From positions 186,001 through 250,000 of the forward strand of contig JAFYMG010000016.1 of assembly GCA_017556705.1 (NCBI GenBank): 64,000 nucleotides of DNA, in the 5' to 3' direction. Numbering within the stretch: the first letter of the stretch is position 1; the number at the start of each line of letters is the position of its first letter. Under the pieces are notes generated by a model, which was not told the origin of the DNA, ran no database searches, and saw only the letters and a program-made list of their open reading frames with translations. This DNA comes from Paludibacteraceae bacterium (GTDB lineage: Bacteria; Bacteroidota; Bacteroidia; Bacteroidales; Paludibacteraceae). This document shows, one piece after another, positions 34,512 through 41,487 of this stretch. Position numbers and translations under genes: made by a program.

Positions 34512-34537
34512 AGCCACTAGCCGGACTCGAACCGGCG
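34512..34537 (-). other. tRNA 3'-end fragment: probable attachment site (attL) of the integrated element
   Basis: On the minus strand GCCGG-TTCGAGT-CCGGC is a perfect T arm followed by the acceptor strand TAGTGGC and a discriminator base. The matching 5' acceptor strand (GCCACTA) and a D or anticodon arm are not found upstream, so only the 3' end of a tRNA is present. This is the typical scar where an element has integrated into a tRNA 3' end; the intact gene would lie at the far (right) end, outside the window. Confidence 0.65.
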
Positions 34538-34709
34538 ATTTACGTAAGAAAACCCCCGATTTACATCCGTAATGGTGTGACTCCCCACACCGAAAATCAA
34601 TATTCAAAGCTTGTAATCTGCTAAGTAATAGTCAAATACAAGTTAATATATGTTGCTCTTATGTCATCTTCATCGGAATCTTCCCTTTTTCGGCTCGCTT
34701 ATCGTGTAC

Positions 34710-34779
34710 CGATTTTAGGTCCGATTTCAGGTTCGATTTTGTACCGATTTGAGGTCCGATTTTGATGACGATTTTTCTG
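34710..34779 (+). repeat. Six 12-bp direct repeats (CGATTTnAGGTC type)
   Basis: CGATTT starts at 34710, 34722, 34734, 34745, 34757 and 34769 (spacing 12, 12, 11, 12, 12). It lies about 170 bp inside the presumed attL and immediately beside a minus-strand -7 box (34783-34790), a location suited to integrase arm-type sites or an operator. The rest of 34538-34709 shows only a GGTGTG/CACACC hairpin at 34567-34584. Confidence 0.8.
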
Positions 34780-34905
34780 CTGCAAAGGTACTATAAATTT
34801 CTGATATACACAAATAATTCGTCCAAAAAATTTACACTTTTTTTCCAAGCGCTTAAAAGTCCCTATGACGATTTGTGTATCCTTATAAAGTACTCTTATA
34901 TAAGA

Positions 34906-34931
34906 AAACCGCAGATGACTACTTGCGGTTT
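34906..34931 (-). terminator. Terminator of the XRE repressor gene
   Basis: AAACCGCA/TGCGGTTT stem with a 10-nt loop, followed on the minus strand by a U-rich run. Confidence 0.7.
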
Positions 34932-34988
34932 CCTTTCTCTAATTGTCCCTTTTTCTTGCGTGTGAGCGCACGAAATATAAAATGTGAG

Positions 34989-35357
34989 TTATCCCTCCAT
35001 CTTGCCGTGAATCGTTCTCATAAGAACTTCTACCTGCGCTTCGAGTTTTTTGATTTGTTCTTGCTGTTCTTTGACCTGCATTTTGAGTTTATCATTCTCT
35101 ACCTTGAAAGCTGCAAAATTGACCTGTTCCTCAGTGAGGAGCATTTCGCCTCTTCCGAAAAGTACCCACTCAATTGATAATTGTGGGTAGGTTTCTATGA
35201 TTTTCTCCAGAGTAGAGTAGGCTATGTTACGCTTGCCGAGCAGCTGAATGCCCAAGGTGCCTTCTTCCATGCCTATATGTTCGCTTAATACTCTCACAGT
35301 GATGTGCTGTGATTTGCGAAATTCAGTCAATCTTTTTGCTATTTCTTCGGATTTCAT
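34989..35357 (-). CDS. XRE-family repressor with C-terminal coiled coil
   Basis: A 122-residue phage-type repressor. The N-terminal helix-turn-helix (IAKRLTEFRKSQHITVRVLSEHIGMEEGTLGIQL) is followed by LSIEWVLFGRGEML, a stretch common after HTH domains of Bacteroidota phage repressors. A leucine/glutamine-rich coiled coil (residues 85-115) is probably for dimerisation. It is transcribed away from the early genes, the classic lysogeny switch arrangement, with a palindrome over the opposing promoter at 35408-35420. Confidence 0.85.
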   Translation of the reverse strand: MKSEEIAKRLTEFRKSQHITVRVLSEHIGMEEGTLGIQLLGKRNIAYSTLEKIIETYPQLSIEWVLFGRGEMLLTEEQVNFAAFKVENDKLKMQVKEQQEQIKKLEAQVEVLMRTIHGKMEG

Positions 35358-35407
35358 AAAAAAAGTGATAAAAATTCACACAAAAACTACAAAATACTTG
35401 TACAATC

Positions 35408-35428
35408 CGACAAAATGTCGTACCTTTG
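35408..35428 (+). promoter_or_regulatory. Early promoter with abutting palindrome
   Basis: The palindrome CGACAAAATGTCG (35408-35420) directly abuts the -7 box TACCTTTG (35421-35428). It lies between the divergent repressor and the first early gene and is the likely repressor operator. Confidence 0.65.
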
Positions 35429-35501
35429 CAAGCGAAAACGGTGCAAAATTACACCTTTTTTCCAACATATGCAAGAAAAAACCAAAAAAAATTGATTTTT
35501 T

Positions 35502-35762
35502 ATGAAAAAAAATGACAAAAGATTTCGGGATTTTCTATCACATGTTGATAAATCCCTCTATTTTGAGATTCGCCGGCAGATTATCGAGCGCTGTGAAATC
35601 TCTTTCTCCTGTTATTACAAGTGGCGTGATGGTGCGTCCACTCCAAACGCAAATCGTAAATCCTATATTAACGGTATTGCCGTCAAATTTGGATACGATG
35701 CTGTTTATCCCAATAGCCCGATTTTTGAACTTGAACCATCAATACTTGTAAACCATGCATAG
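35502..35762 (+). CDS. Small early protein, possibly Cro-like
   Basis: An 86-residue basic protein, first gene rightward of the repressor. ERCEISFSCYYKWRDGASTPNANRKSYINGIAVKFG has the look of a DNA-binding helix-turn-helix, and its position opposite the repressor suggests a Cro-like role, but no family is recognised. It overlaps the next gene by 8 bp. An alternative start is at 35512 in another frame, but the frame given is better supported by its charge pattern. Confidence 0.6.
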   Translation: MKKNDKRFRDFLSHVDKSLYFEIRRQIIERCEISFSCYYKWRDGASTPNANRKSYINGIAVKFGYDAVYPNSPIFELEPSILVNHA

Positions 35763-35961
35763 AATATCTGAAGTTAACGAGTTCTATCACCTCATGGATA
35801 GAGAGTTCAAGGCATTGTTCCTTGAAGATGTTTGTAAACGCACTGGATGGAAGCGATCTCGTTTCTATACGCGTATGGGTGGCAGAAGCCGCTGGACAGA
35901 GCTCGAGTTGAGCACTGTAATAGATGTATATAACAAGTATAAAAAAGCTTATATTGTATAA
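35755..35961 (+). CDS. Small helix-turn-helix-like early protein
   Basis: A 68-residue protein overlapping the previous gene by 8 bp and the next by 1 bp, so translationally coupled. CKRTGWKRSRFYTRMGGRSRWTELELSTVIDVYNKYKK resembles a short DNA-binding domain similar to the one encoded just upstream. Family unknown. Confidence 0.6.
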   Translation: MHRISEVNEFYHLMDREFKALFLEDVCKRTGWKRSRFYTRMGGRSRWTELELSTVIDVYNKYKKAYIV

Positions 35962-36269
35962 TGATGAAACCAAATACCCCACAATACGCCGTATTCTCTT
36001 CGACTGAAGAGGGCTGTTGCTATTTGCTTTGCTCGGATATCATCGGCTATGCCCCATTGATGGATGCTTTTCTTGGAAACGAGATGTTTGAGGCAGATGA
36101 AGTCACCTGCCATCATCAGTTTGTCCTAGGCAATGAACGTTTTGGCAAATGCAATGTGCTACATTTACGCTACATCCACTCAGATGAGTATCAAGATATC
36201 GAGGTGAAAGCCCTCGCAGAGTTCATTAGAATAGCCGAGGAGAAGTCATGGATGAAACTACTACAATAA
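35961..36269 (+). CDS. Hypothetical early protein
   Basis: A 102-residue acidic protein beginning MMKPNTPQYAVFSSTEEGCCYLL, with no recognised motif. It overlaps the downstream primase-helicase start by 22 bp in a different frame, so it belongs to the same early operon. It may assist replication, but nothing in its sequence shows that. Confidence 0.6.
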   Translation: MMKPNTPQYAVFSSTEEGCCYLLCSDIIGYAPLMDAFLGNEMFEADEVTCHHQFVLGNERFGKCNVLHLRYIHSDEYQDIEVKALAEFIRIAEEKSWMKLLQ

Positions 36270-38563
36270 CCCCCACTGAAGAACGTTCGTACTTCCAGAG
36301 GCGCGTTTTTGATGAAATGGGGCTCACACCCGAGCAGAACAAGATTCGTCTCAAGTGTGATACGGGTGATGATTATCGGTCGGCGCAAGGAGATTATGAA
36401 ATCTTCTCTGAAGATGAAAACGGGAATATACGGATTCTTGTATATACCCTAAATGGTTGGGCTGTCACATATCCAGATCCAAACCAGGGCAAAACCTATG
36501 ATCATAGTAGTATCACTAGATTGAAAACCTACTATGTTACGCGCCTACATCCTGATAATATCAAAGGAGATAGCGGAAAGTACCGTTTCCCAAAAGGACA
36601 AGCTACATATCCATTCTTCCCGCCCAACCTGCTTGAGAAGTTCAAAAAGCAAGAACAGATAAGAACGCTCATCCTAACTGAGGGTTATTTTAAGGCTATG
36701 ACCGCCTCTTTATATGGAATGGATGTAGTGGGGTTAGGTTCAATCACGCTGTTTGCTGATTCCAGTACACGCGATTTGTACCCTGATATAAAGTTGCTCA
36801 TCAATACGTGTAAGGTTGAGAAGGTCGTGCTTTTGTATGATGGCGACTGTCTTAACATATCTGAAAAAGCACTAGAAAGAAAAAATGATCTTGCTCGCCG
36901 CCCTAAAACTTTCTACAATGCGATAAAGAACACTCGCGACTTGCTCGTGGATTTCTCCAAGGTGCAAATTGAGTTCGCTTATATACGTTCTGATAGTCTT
37001 ATTGACAACCCCAAAGGGTTGGATGATTTGCTGCTAACACCCGCTTATCAGCCGCATATTCAAGACATCATTAAGGATATCACGGAAGATGAGATAAACT
37101 CAAAGTTTTTCTTCCGTATGAATATCCGCGATCAATTCAATCGCCTAAAGCGACAATTTGCTTTGGATTCGGTAGATAGTTTTTACAGGCGCTGGGAGGA
37201 GAAGATAGGTGAGGATGAGTTTGTCTTTAATCACATGCTGTATCAATACAACTCTGCTGAAGATAAAGTTATTCGTGCTATGCCTTTGGCAATTCGTGAT
37301 TTTGTTCGTGTGGGAGATGATTATTATGAGAAGATACAGGTGCCAAACATTCGAACAAACACGATAGAAACAAGATTGGTAAGTCGTAAGAAAGGAACAA
37401 TCGTGGACGATTTCGGTAAAGATCAGTTGCAAAACGTTAAGAAATATAAGGCGTTTATCAACAAACCAAGTCATGTGGATTATCAACCAGTTATAAATAA
37501 CTGCTACAATCAATATCACCCAATCAACTATGTAGCCGAACAAGGTCCATGGCCACATATCCAAAAAATGATGGAACATATTTTTGGGGAGCAGATTGAA
37601 CTTGGTTATGATTATATGAAACTGCTTTACCTCAAGCCTATGCAAATGTTACCAATCTTGTGTTTGGTTAGTTCGGAACGGAGTACGGGAAAGACTTCTT
37701 TCCTCGATCTCCTCCGAGAGATGTTTGGCGCCAATGCCGTTATCGTGGGTAACAATGAGATAACGTCAGAGTTTAACGCCTTGGTTGGCGGTAAACTGAT
37801 TGTTGGGGTTGATGAAACGTCCTTGGATGAAAATACCAAAGTAACTGAGCGTTTGAAGATGATGTCCACGGCAAAGAAAATGCCTGTACAACGCAAGGGC
37901 AAAGACCATGAAGAAGTAGAGAACTTCACAAAGTATGTTCTTTGCTCCAATAACGAAACGCGTTTCATCTATACGCAATCGAATGAAATCCGATTTTGGG
38001 TGCGAAAGGTCGCGCCTATTCCTGAGGAGGAGAAGATTGGAGATCTTCTGCAAATCTTTGGCGAAGAAATCCCTGGCTTCTTATCGTTCCTTTATTCAAG
38101 ACAGTATCATATTAAAGATACCAACTCGCGTATGTGGTTCCGGCCAGAGGATATTGAGACAGAAGCTTTGTTAGCACTCAAAGCCGCTCAGCAACCTCTT
38201 GCGGTACGCGAGATAAAAGAAGCGATATGTACACTCTTTATGGATTTCCCCGCAGAGGAATATATTATTTCAATAAAAATCCTCAAGCTAATGGTCGATG
38301 AAATTCAAAGAACTCCATCGGATGTCATTCGCAATTTCCTTAAAAACAACCTAGATATTAAACCAGCTCTGGATGAACATGGTTTAGCGAAAACTCGCTA
38401 TATCAAGATCCCTTATTTCTATGAGGATTATCATGGGCAAGAGATGAAAGGTTATCATAAGGATAAGGGAAAGGGGTATGTTTTTAAGGCGGAGGATTTT
38501 CTTGATGAGAATGAGTTAGCTCATATTCGCAAAATTCTTCGCAGCAATAGAGAGGGTGGTTAG
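36248..38563 (+). CDS. Phage/plasmid primase-helicase
   Basis: A 771-residue replication protein. The N-terminal half has a TOPRIM-like primase segment (RTLILTEGYFKAMTASLYGMDVVGLGS, then KVVLLYDGDCLN). The C-terminal half is an SF3-type helicase: Walker A SSERSTGKTSF (near residue 475), LIVGVDET as Walker B, and the motif C region KYVLCSNNETRFI. This resembles the P4-alpha group of primase-helicases that initiate from a nearby origin. A repeat array suited to that role starts about 125 bp downstream. Confidence 0.88.
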   Translation: MDETTTITPTEERSYFQRRVFDEMGLTPEQNKIRLKCDTGDDYRSAQGDYEIFSEDENGNIRILVYTLNGWAVTYPDPNQGKTYDHSSITRLKTYYVTRLHPDNIKGDSGKYRFPKGQATYPFFPPNLLEKFKKQEQIRTLILTEGYFKAMTASLYGMDVVGLGSITLFADSSTRDLYPDIKLLINTCKVEKVVLLYDGDCLNISEKALERKNDLARRPKTFYNAIKNTRDLLVDFSKVQIEFAYIRSDSLIDNPKGLDDLLLTPAYQPHIQDIIKDITEDEINSKFFFRMNIRDQFNRLKRQFALDSVDSFYRRWEEKIGEDEFVFNHMLYQYNSAEDKVIRAMPLAIRDFVRVGDDYYEKIQVPNIRTNTIETRLVSRKKGTIVDDFGKDQLQNVKKYKAFINKPSHVDYQPVINNCYNQYHPINYVAEQGPWPHIQKMMEHIFGEQIELGYDYMKLLYLKPMQMLPILCLVSSERSTGKTSFLDLLREMFGANAVIVGNNEITSEFNALVGGKLIVGVDETSLDENTKVTERLKMMSTAKKMPVQRKGKDHEEVENFTKYVLCSNNETRFIYTQSNEIRFWVRKVAPIPEEEKIGDLLQIFGEEIPGFLSFLYSRQYHIKDTNSRMWFRPEDIETEALLALKAAQQPLAVREIKEAICTLFMDFPAEEYIISIKILKLMVDEIQRTPSDVIRNFLKNNLDIKPALDEHGLAKTRYIKIPYFYEDYHGQEMKGYHKDKGKGYVFKAEDFLDENELAHIRKILRSNREGG

Positions 38564-38614
38564 TCCCCGAAGTGACGGTGACCTAAATCCTTAATATTTT
38601 TTTTCTTCGGGAGG

Positions 38615-38649
38615 GTGCGCTGGCTCGTGAGAGTAGGCGCACTTTTTTT
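38615..38649 (+). terminator. Terminator of the early operon
   Basis: GTGCGC/GCGCAC stem followed by T7, 50 bp after the primase-helicase stop. Confidence 0.82.
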
Positions 38650-38689
38650 GTGCCCAAAAGTAGGTGGAAAAATAATCTCCTTTTGCAAG

Positions 38690-38872
38690 GTCACTTTGTC
38701 ACCACATAAATTAACTTTGTGTAATTCAAAAGTTTAATAGGTGACGTGGTTATTTTTCTTGTCACCTTTTTGTCACTTTTTTGTCACTTTTTTGTAACCT
38801 ATTGTCACCTTTTGTAACTTTGTATATAACCTTTATAATCAATAACTTATAAAGTAAAGTGACAAGGTGACA
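38690..38872 (+). other. Candidate replication origin: GTCAC iteron cluster
   Basis: GTCAC occurs at 38690, 38698, 38761, 38772, 38783 and 38804, with variants GTAAC at 38794 and 38814; the central six from 38761 are spaced 11, 11, 11, 10 and 10 bp. Inverted copies GTGAC lie at 38741, 38859 and 38867. The region is AT-rich and directly follows the primase-helicase gene. Iterons flanked by inverted copies and AT-rich DNA are typical of phage and plasmid origins. Confidence 0.6.
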
Positions 38873-38982
38873 TAATTTTTATGTTTCGCAATTTTACGCA
38901 CAATCGGTATGGATTGGTTGAAAAGTCGTAATGAATGTTGTGTGAATTGAGTATGTAGAACATTGGCAAAGCGAGTGGCTCC

Positions 38983-39169
38983 GATATAATACACCTTTAC
39001 GCTGCAAAGTTAGTTACGCTCCATTACCCAGTACAAGGTTACACGGAGTTTTGAACCGCTGTACTCAAAAATCTCCATCCCACGGCTGACTCGCTGTGGG
39101 TAGTATTTTTGTCAAAAACCTTGTGCTGCTATTCCGCTACTCTGATAAAGCACCGTAAAGGTTATATCA
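38983..39169 (+). ncRNA. Structured leader RNA, copy 1
   Basis: Two nested long-range stems. The outer pairs the 38983-39005 strand (GATATAA, bulge, CCTTTACG) with 39150-39168 (CGTAAAGG, TTATATC). The inner pairs ACAAGGT (39033-39039) and TTTTG (39049-39053) with CAAAA and ACCTTGT (39113-39124), leaving the bulge TACACGGAG. An apical CCCAC/GTGGG hairpin is at 39079-39100. The same arrangement recurs at 47091-47279. It lies just upstream of a small gene whose first codons are also similar at the second site. Confidence 0.65.
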
Positions 39170-39220
39170 TACGCTCACTGCTTTATACGCAAATGTTCAA
39201 CAATTAAAACTCAATTCATT

Positions 39221-39724
39221 ATGTCACAACTTTCATTTTATCACGAGCTTTTTACTCCAACCACTCAGGTTACCGCTTCTGCTTCAAGCGAAAATGTAAA
39301 GGTTGATCACCGCTTCAGCATTACCGCAAATGTTCTAAAATTTATTGTTTCACAAGATTTTTATCGTGATTGCGATTGCGATGTGTTGGAGATTGAAATG
39401 CCCCGCGAGGAGTTCGAGGGTGTGGCTGTTAGTGCCTTGAGAGAGCGAGGTTTGGAATATACGCCTTATCTGTCACAAGGCGAGCGCATAGAGTACGATT
39501 ACCAATTAGAGGAAGAACTCCACCAATACGAGCAAGCGTTCAAAGCTTGGCTTGCAGCGATTGATAGCGAGCGCAGCCAATATGTCCACGCGTTTGATGT
39601 GGAGGAGTTTATAGAAGATGTTTTCTATCACTATAGCATAGAGAGCCGCTACTATGGTGTTCCTGTCTTGGCGCACTATGAGTACAAAGAAATTTGCAAA
39701 AACTATTTACAAGAAAATAAATAA
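39221..39724 (+). CDS. Leader-associated small protein (long form), unknown function
   Basis: A 167-residue acidic protein. Its N-terminal 43 residues resemble the short protein at 47330: MSQLSFYHELF..., NVKVDHRFSITAN against MAQLSISFGLEF..., NVKVSHRFSNTAN. The two share the structured leader. The remaining 120 residues contain repeated aromatic/acidic motifs (YRDCDCDVLEIEMPREEF, YYGVPVLAHYEYKEICKNYL) but no known domain. The start is supported by the conservation of MxQLS in both copies. Confidence 0.75.
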   Translation: MSQLSFYHELFTPTTQVTASASSENVKVDHRFSITANVLKFIVSQDFYRDCDCDVLEIEMPREEFEGVAVSALRERGLEYTPYLSQGERIEYDYQLEEELHQYEQAFKAWLAAIDSERSQYVHAFDVEEFIEDVFYHYSIESRYYGVPVLAHYEYKEICKNYLQENK

Positions 39725-39754
39725 TACGAACCCTAAAATTTGGAGGAAAAAATC

Positions 39755-39904
39755 ATGTCAGAGGCTAAGTCAAGAGAGATTTTGCACAATCTCAACAATC
39801 AAGTAAGTTTTGTAATCGATGAAATTGAAACGGGCGGTTTGCAATGTACATTGAAAACGCAAATGTTGCTCTATGATTTGATAAATGAAATTTGGAACTA
39901 CTAA
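39755..39904 (+). CDS. 49-residue small protein
   Basis: A short ORF (MSEAKSREILHNLNNQ ... INEIWNY) preceded by an unusually good ribosome-binding site, TGGAGG, 8 bp before the ATG, which is rare in this genome and supports real translation. Amphipathic helices are likely. It is followed by a CCGCCCA/TGGGCGG hairpin (39911-39936). No known family. Confidence 0.6.
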   Translation: MSEAKSREILHNLNNQVSFVIDEIETGGLQCTLKTQMLLYDLINEIWNY

Positions 39905-40078
39905 GCAGCTCCGCCCATCTCCAGCGAGGTGGGCGGAACCCGACTGAGGGTGCGAAAATTCGCGCTCGCTCCCTGACGGAAGCTCGCTATTTGATAGAAA
40001 AATCAACAAAAATGAAAAAAAGTGCATTTTTTTTGCATCTTTTTTGAGATACTGACAAGTTTTGACAGTTTGGTATAG

Positions 40079-40169
40079 TAATTTTGCAGCCGAAATCGAA
40101 AAAATCACACTTTTTTTCCATTTTTATGGAGTGGCGGACACAAAATGTCCGAGTGATGTATTAATTTTG
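40079..40169 (+). promoter_or_regulatory. Tandem promoters and palindromic operator upstream of the HIRAN operon
   Basis: The first -7 box, TAATTTTG at 40079-40086, lies in a block almost identical to the one upstream of the tRNA genes at 45105. The second -7 box is TAATTTTG at 40162-40169. Between them is the palindrome CGGACACAAAATGTCCG (40135-40151), centred 19 bp before the second -7 box. The same palindrome and spacing occur upstream of the WYL gene at 52140. From 39937 to 40078 I see no gene. Confidence 0.7.
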
Positions 40170-40241
40170 CAGTGAAAATAAAGCCGTGGGATTTTTTCGA
40201 CGAAGAAAAAAAGAATTATTAACTACTAAATCAGTTCTGTT

Positions 40242-40592
40242 ATGAAGATTAAAAAGACTAAGGAACTCTTCTTGAGTTGTAACGTGGCTGGCTTTAGCCA
40301 CTATGAGGGATGTATTGTTTTCGATCAATTGAAGATTGGTGCGCGATTGCAATTGGTTCGTGAGGATGAAAATGCTTATGACCACGATGCTGTAGCTATT
40401 TTCTTTGGTGATTCGCATTTGGGTTATGTGCCAAGTAGCAAGAACGAGCAGTTGGCAACTATGCTCGATCTTGGTCATGGTGATTTGTTTGAGGCATATG
40501 TGCAGCGTCTTGATCCGACTGCCCATCCTGAGCAACAAGTGCATGTTGCTATCTTTATGAAGGCAAATGATAGTGTTATTAACGAGCGTTAA
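40242..40592 (+). CDS. HIRAN-domain protein
   Basis: A 116-residue stand-alone HIRAN domain: FLSCNVAGFSHYEGC, KIGARLQLVREDENAYDHDAVAIFF and SHLGYVPSSKNEQLATMLDLG match the DNA-end or 3'-end-binding HIRAN fold found in helicases and as a small solo protein in mobile elements. It may recognise damaged or stalled DNA. It heads a run of five small genes. Confidence 0.85.
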   Translation: MKIKKTKELFLSCNVAGFSHYEGCIVFDQLKIGARLQLVREDENAYDHDAVAIFFGDSHLGYVPSSKNEQLATMLDLGHGDLFEAYVQRLDPTAHPEQQVHVAIFMKANDSVINER

Positions 40593-40602
40593 TTGTAGGG
40601 TT

Positions 40603-40797
40603 ATGGGACTATTTGATTTTCTTTTTGGCTCTGATGAGAGCAGTTTCAATACTGAGGATTACCGCAGTATGAGTGAAGATCGCCGTCATCGCGCTAGTGG
40701 TTCAGGCAACTGGACCTCTCGCGAAGACTGGGACTGTGGCGATTACGACAGCGATGGCATGTCGGGATTTGATTCGTATGAGGATAATGATTTTTGA
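40603..40797 (+). CDS. Small acidic protein (MGLFDFLFG family)
   Basis: A 64-residue protein starting MGLFDFLFGSDESSF, then a low-complexity Ser/Asp-rich tail (RASGSGNWTSREDWDCGDYDSD). The opening MGLFDFLFG is common to many small Bacteroidota and phage proteins of unknown role. It starts 10 bp after the HIRAN gene. Confidence 0.65.
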   Translation: MGLFDFLFGSDESSFNTEDYRSMSEDRRHRASGSGNWTSREDWDCGDYDSDGMSGFDSYEDNDF

Positions 40798-40826
40798 TTT
40801 GGTTGAACTCCTTAAATTTTGAAAAG

Positions 40827-40916
40827 ATGGATGATATTCTGGCATTATTGATTGCTCTCGCACAAATAGGATTAGGTGCATGGTGCTTGATTGAAATGTT
40901 TTGTTATTATTTTTGA
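40827..40916 (+). CDS. 29-residue single-span membrane peptide
   Basis: MDDILALLIALAQIGLGAWC and nine further residues form one hydrophobic helix. It is placed between two same-strand genes with short spacers. Its size makes the call tentative. Confidence 0.4.
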   Translation: MDDILALLIALAQIGLGAWCLIEMFCYYF

Positions 40917-40920
40917 TAAT

Positions 40921-41154
40921 ATGGTAAAGAAAGAGAATTGTGTTGCTCATGTTGAGAGCAATAGGAATGGTTATTATTCGGTTTATTGCGAGGAGCAATT
41001 TCCCTTTGGCTTCTTTGGTGAGGGATATTCCATTGAGGAAGCAAAGCAAGATTTCATTGCTGTGTTTGAGGCTTTTTGTGCTGACCACTTGAAGCGCACA
41101 GGTGAAGTAGTGGAAGCTACATTCACTTTTGTGCTGGATGAATCTGCCCTCTAA
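40921..41154 (+). CDS. HicB-like antitoxin-fold protein
   Basis: A 77-residue protein with the HicB N-terminal pattern (VESNRNGYYSVYCEEQFPFGFFGEGYSIEEAKQDFIAVFEAF), an RNase-H-like fold used by HicB antitoxins. No HicA toxin gene is adjacent, and the C-terminal DNA-binding domain of complete HicB is missing, so it may be an orphan or a phage anti-toxin decoy. The start was taken at 40921, 4 bp after the preceding stop. Confidence 0.65.
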   Translation: MVKKENCVAHVESNRNGYYSVYCEEQFPFGFFGEGYSIEEAKQDFIAVFEAFCADHLKRTGEVVEATFTFVLDESAL

Positions 41155-41172
41155 AAAAATGCAAGATAGGTT

Positions 41173-41409
41173 ATGAAAAAATATCAAGAAGTATCGCCTA
41201 AGAGGCTTGAGGAGTACAACTCCATTGTGGAGGAGGTAGATAAACGCGCCATGGAGCTTATGAGTGAGGAAATGGGCATGCCCGAGGACTGCTGCGTAAT
41301 GGGTGGCTGTCATGTGTTTTGGAAACACAAGAAGCGTATTCTTCGTACGGAATACCATATGGTATGGCGCAGCCCTCAGGATCTCAATCCTACTTGGCAT
41401 TTTGATTGA
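41173..41409 (+). CDS. Hypothetical small protein
   Basis: A 78-residue charged helical protein (KRLEEYNSIVEEVDKRAMELM) with a Cys/His cluster DCCVMGGCHVFWKHKK that could bind metal. No family recognised. Last gene of the HIRAN operon before a new promoter at 41445. Confidence 0.6.
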   Translation: MKKYQEVSPKRLEEYNSIVEEVDKRAMELMSEEMGMPEDCCVMGGCHVFWKHKKRILRTEYHMVWRSPQDLNPTWHFD

Positions 41410-41444
41410 GAATAGTAAAATTTGCATTTTGCAAAAAAATGTAG

Positions 41445-41452
41445 TATCTTTG
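41445..41452 (+). promoter_or_regulatory. -7 box of the phosphoesterase-amidohydrolase gene
   Basis: TATCTTTG, with TTTG at 41421-41424 (20-bp spacing), 36 bp before the ATG. Confidence 0.75.
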
Positions 41453-41487
41453 CAGCAAAATTTGAACTTTAACACGATCTTATACCT

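Noticed and set aside
34512-34600. Complete tRNA gene at the element boundary
   Set aside because: The T arm and 3' acceptor strand are good, but no matching 5' acceptor strand, D arm or anticodon arm is present on the minus strand upstream.
40921-41154. Complete HicAB toxin-antitoxin system
   Set aside because: Only a HicB-like half is present; neighbouring small genes do not resemble HicA.
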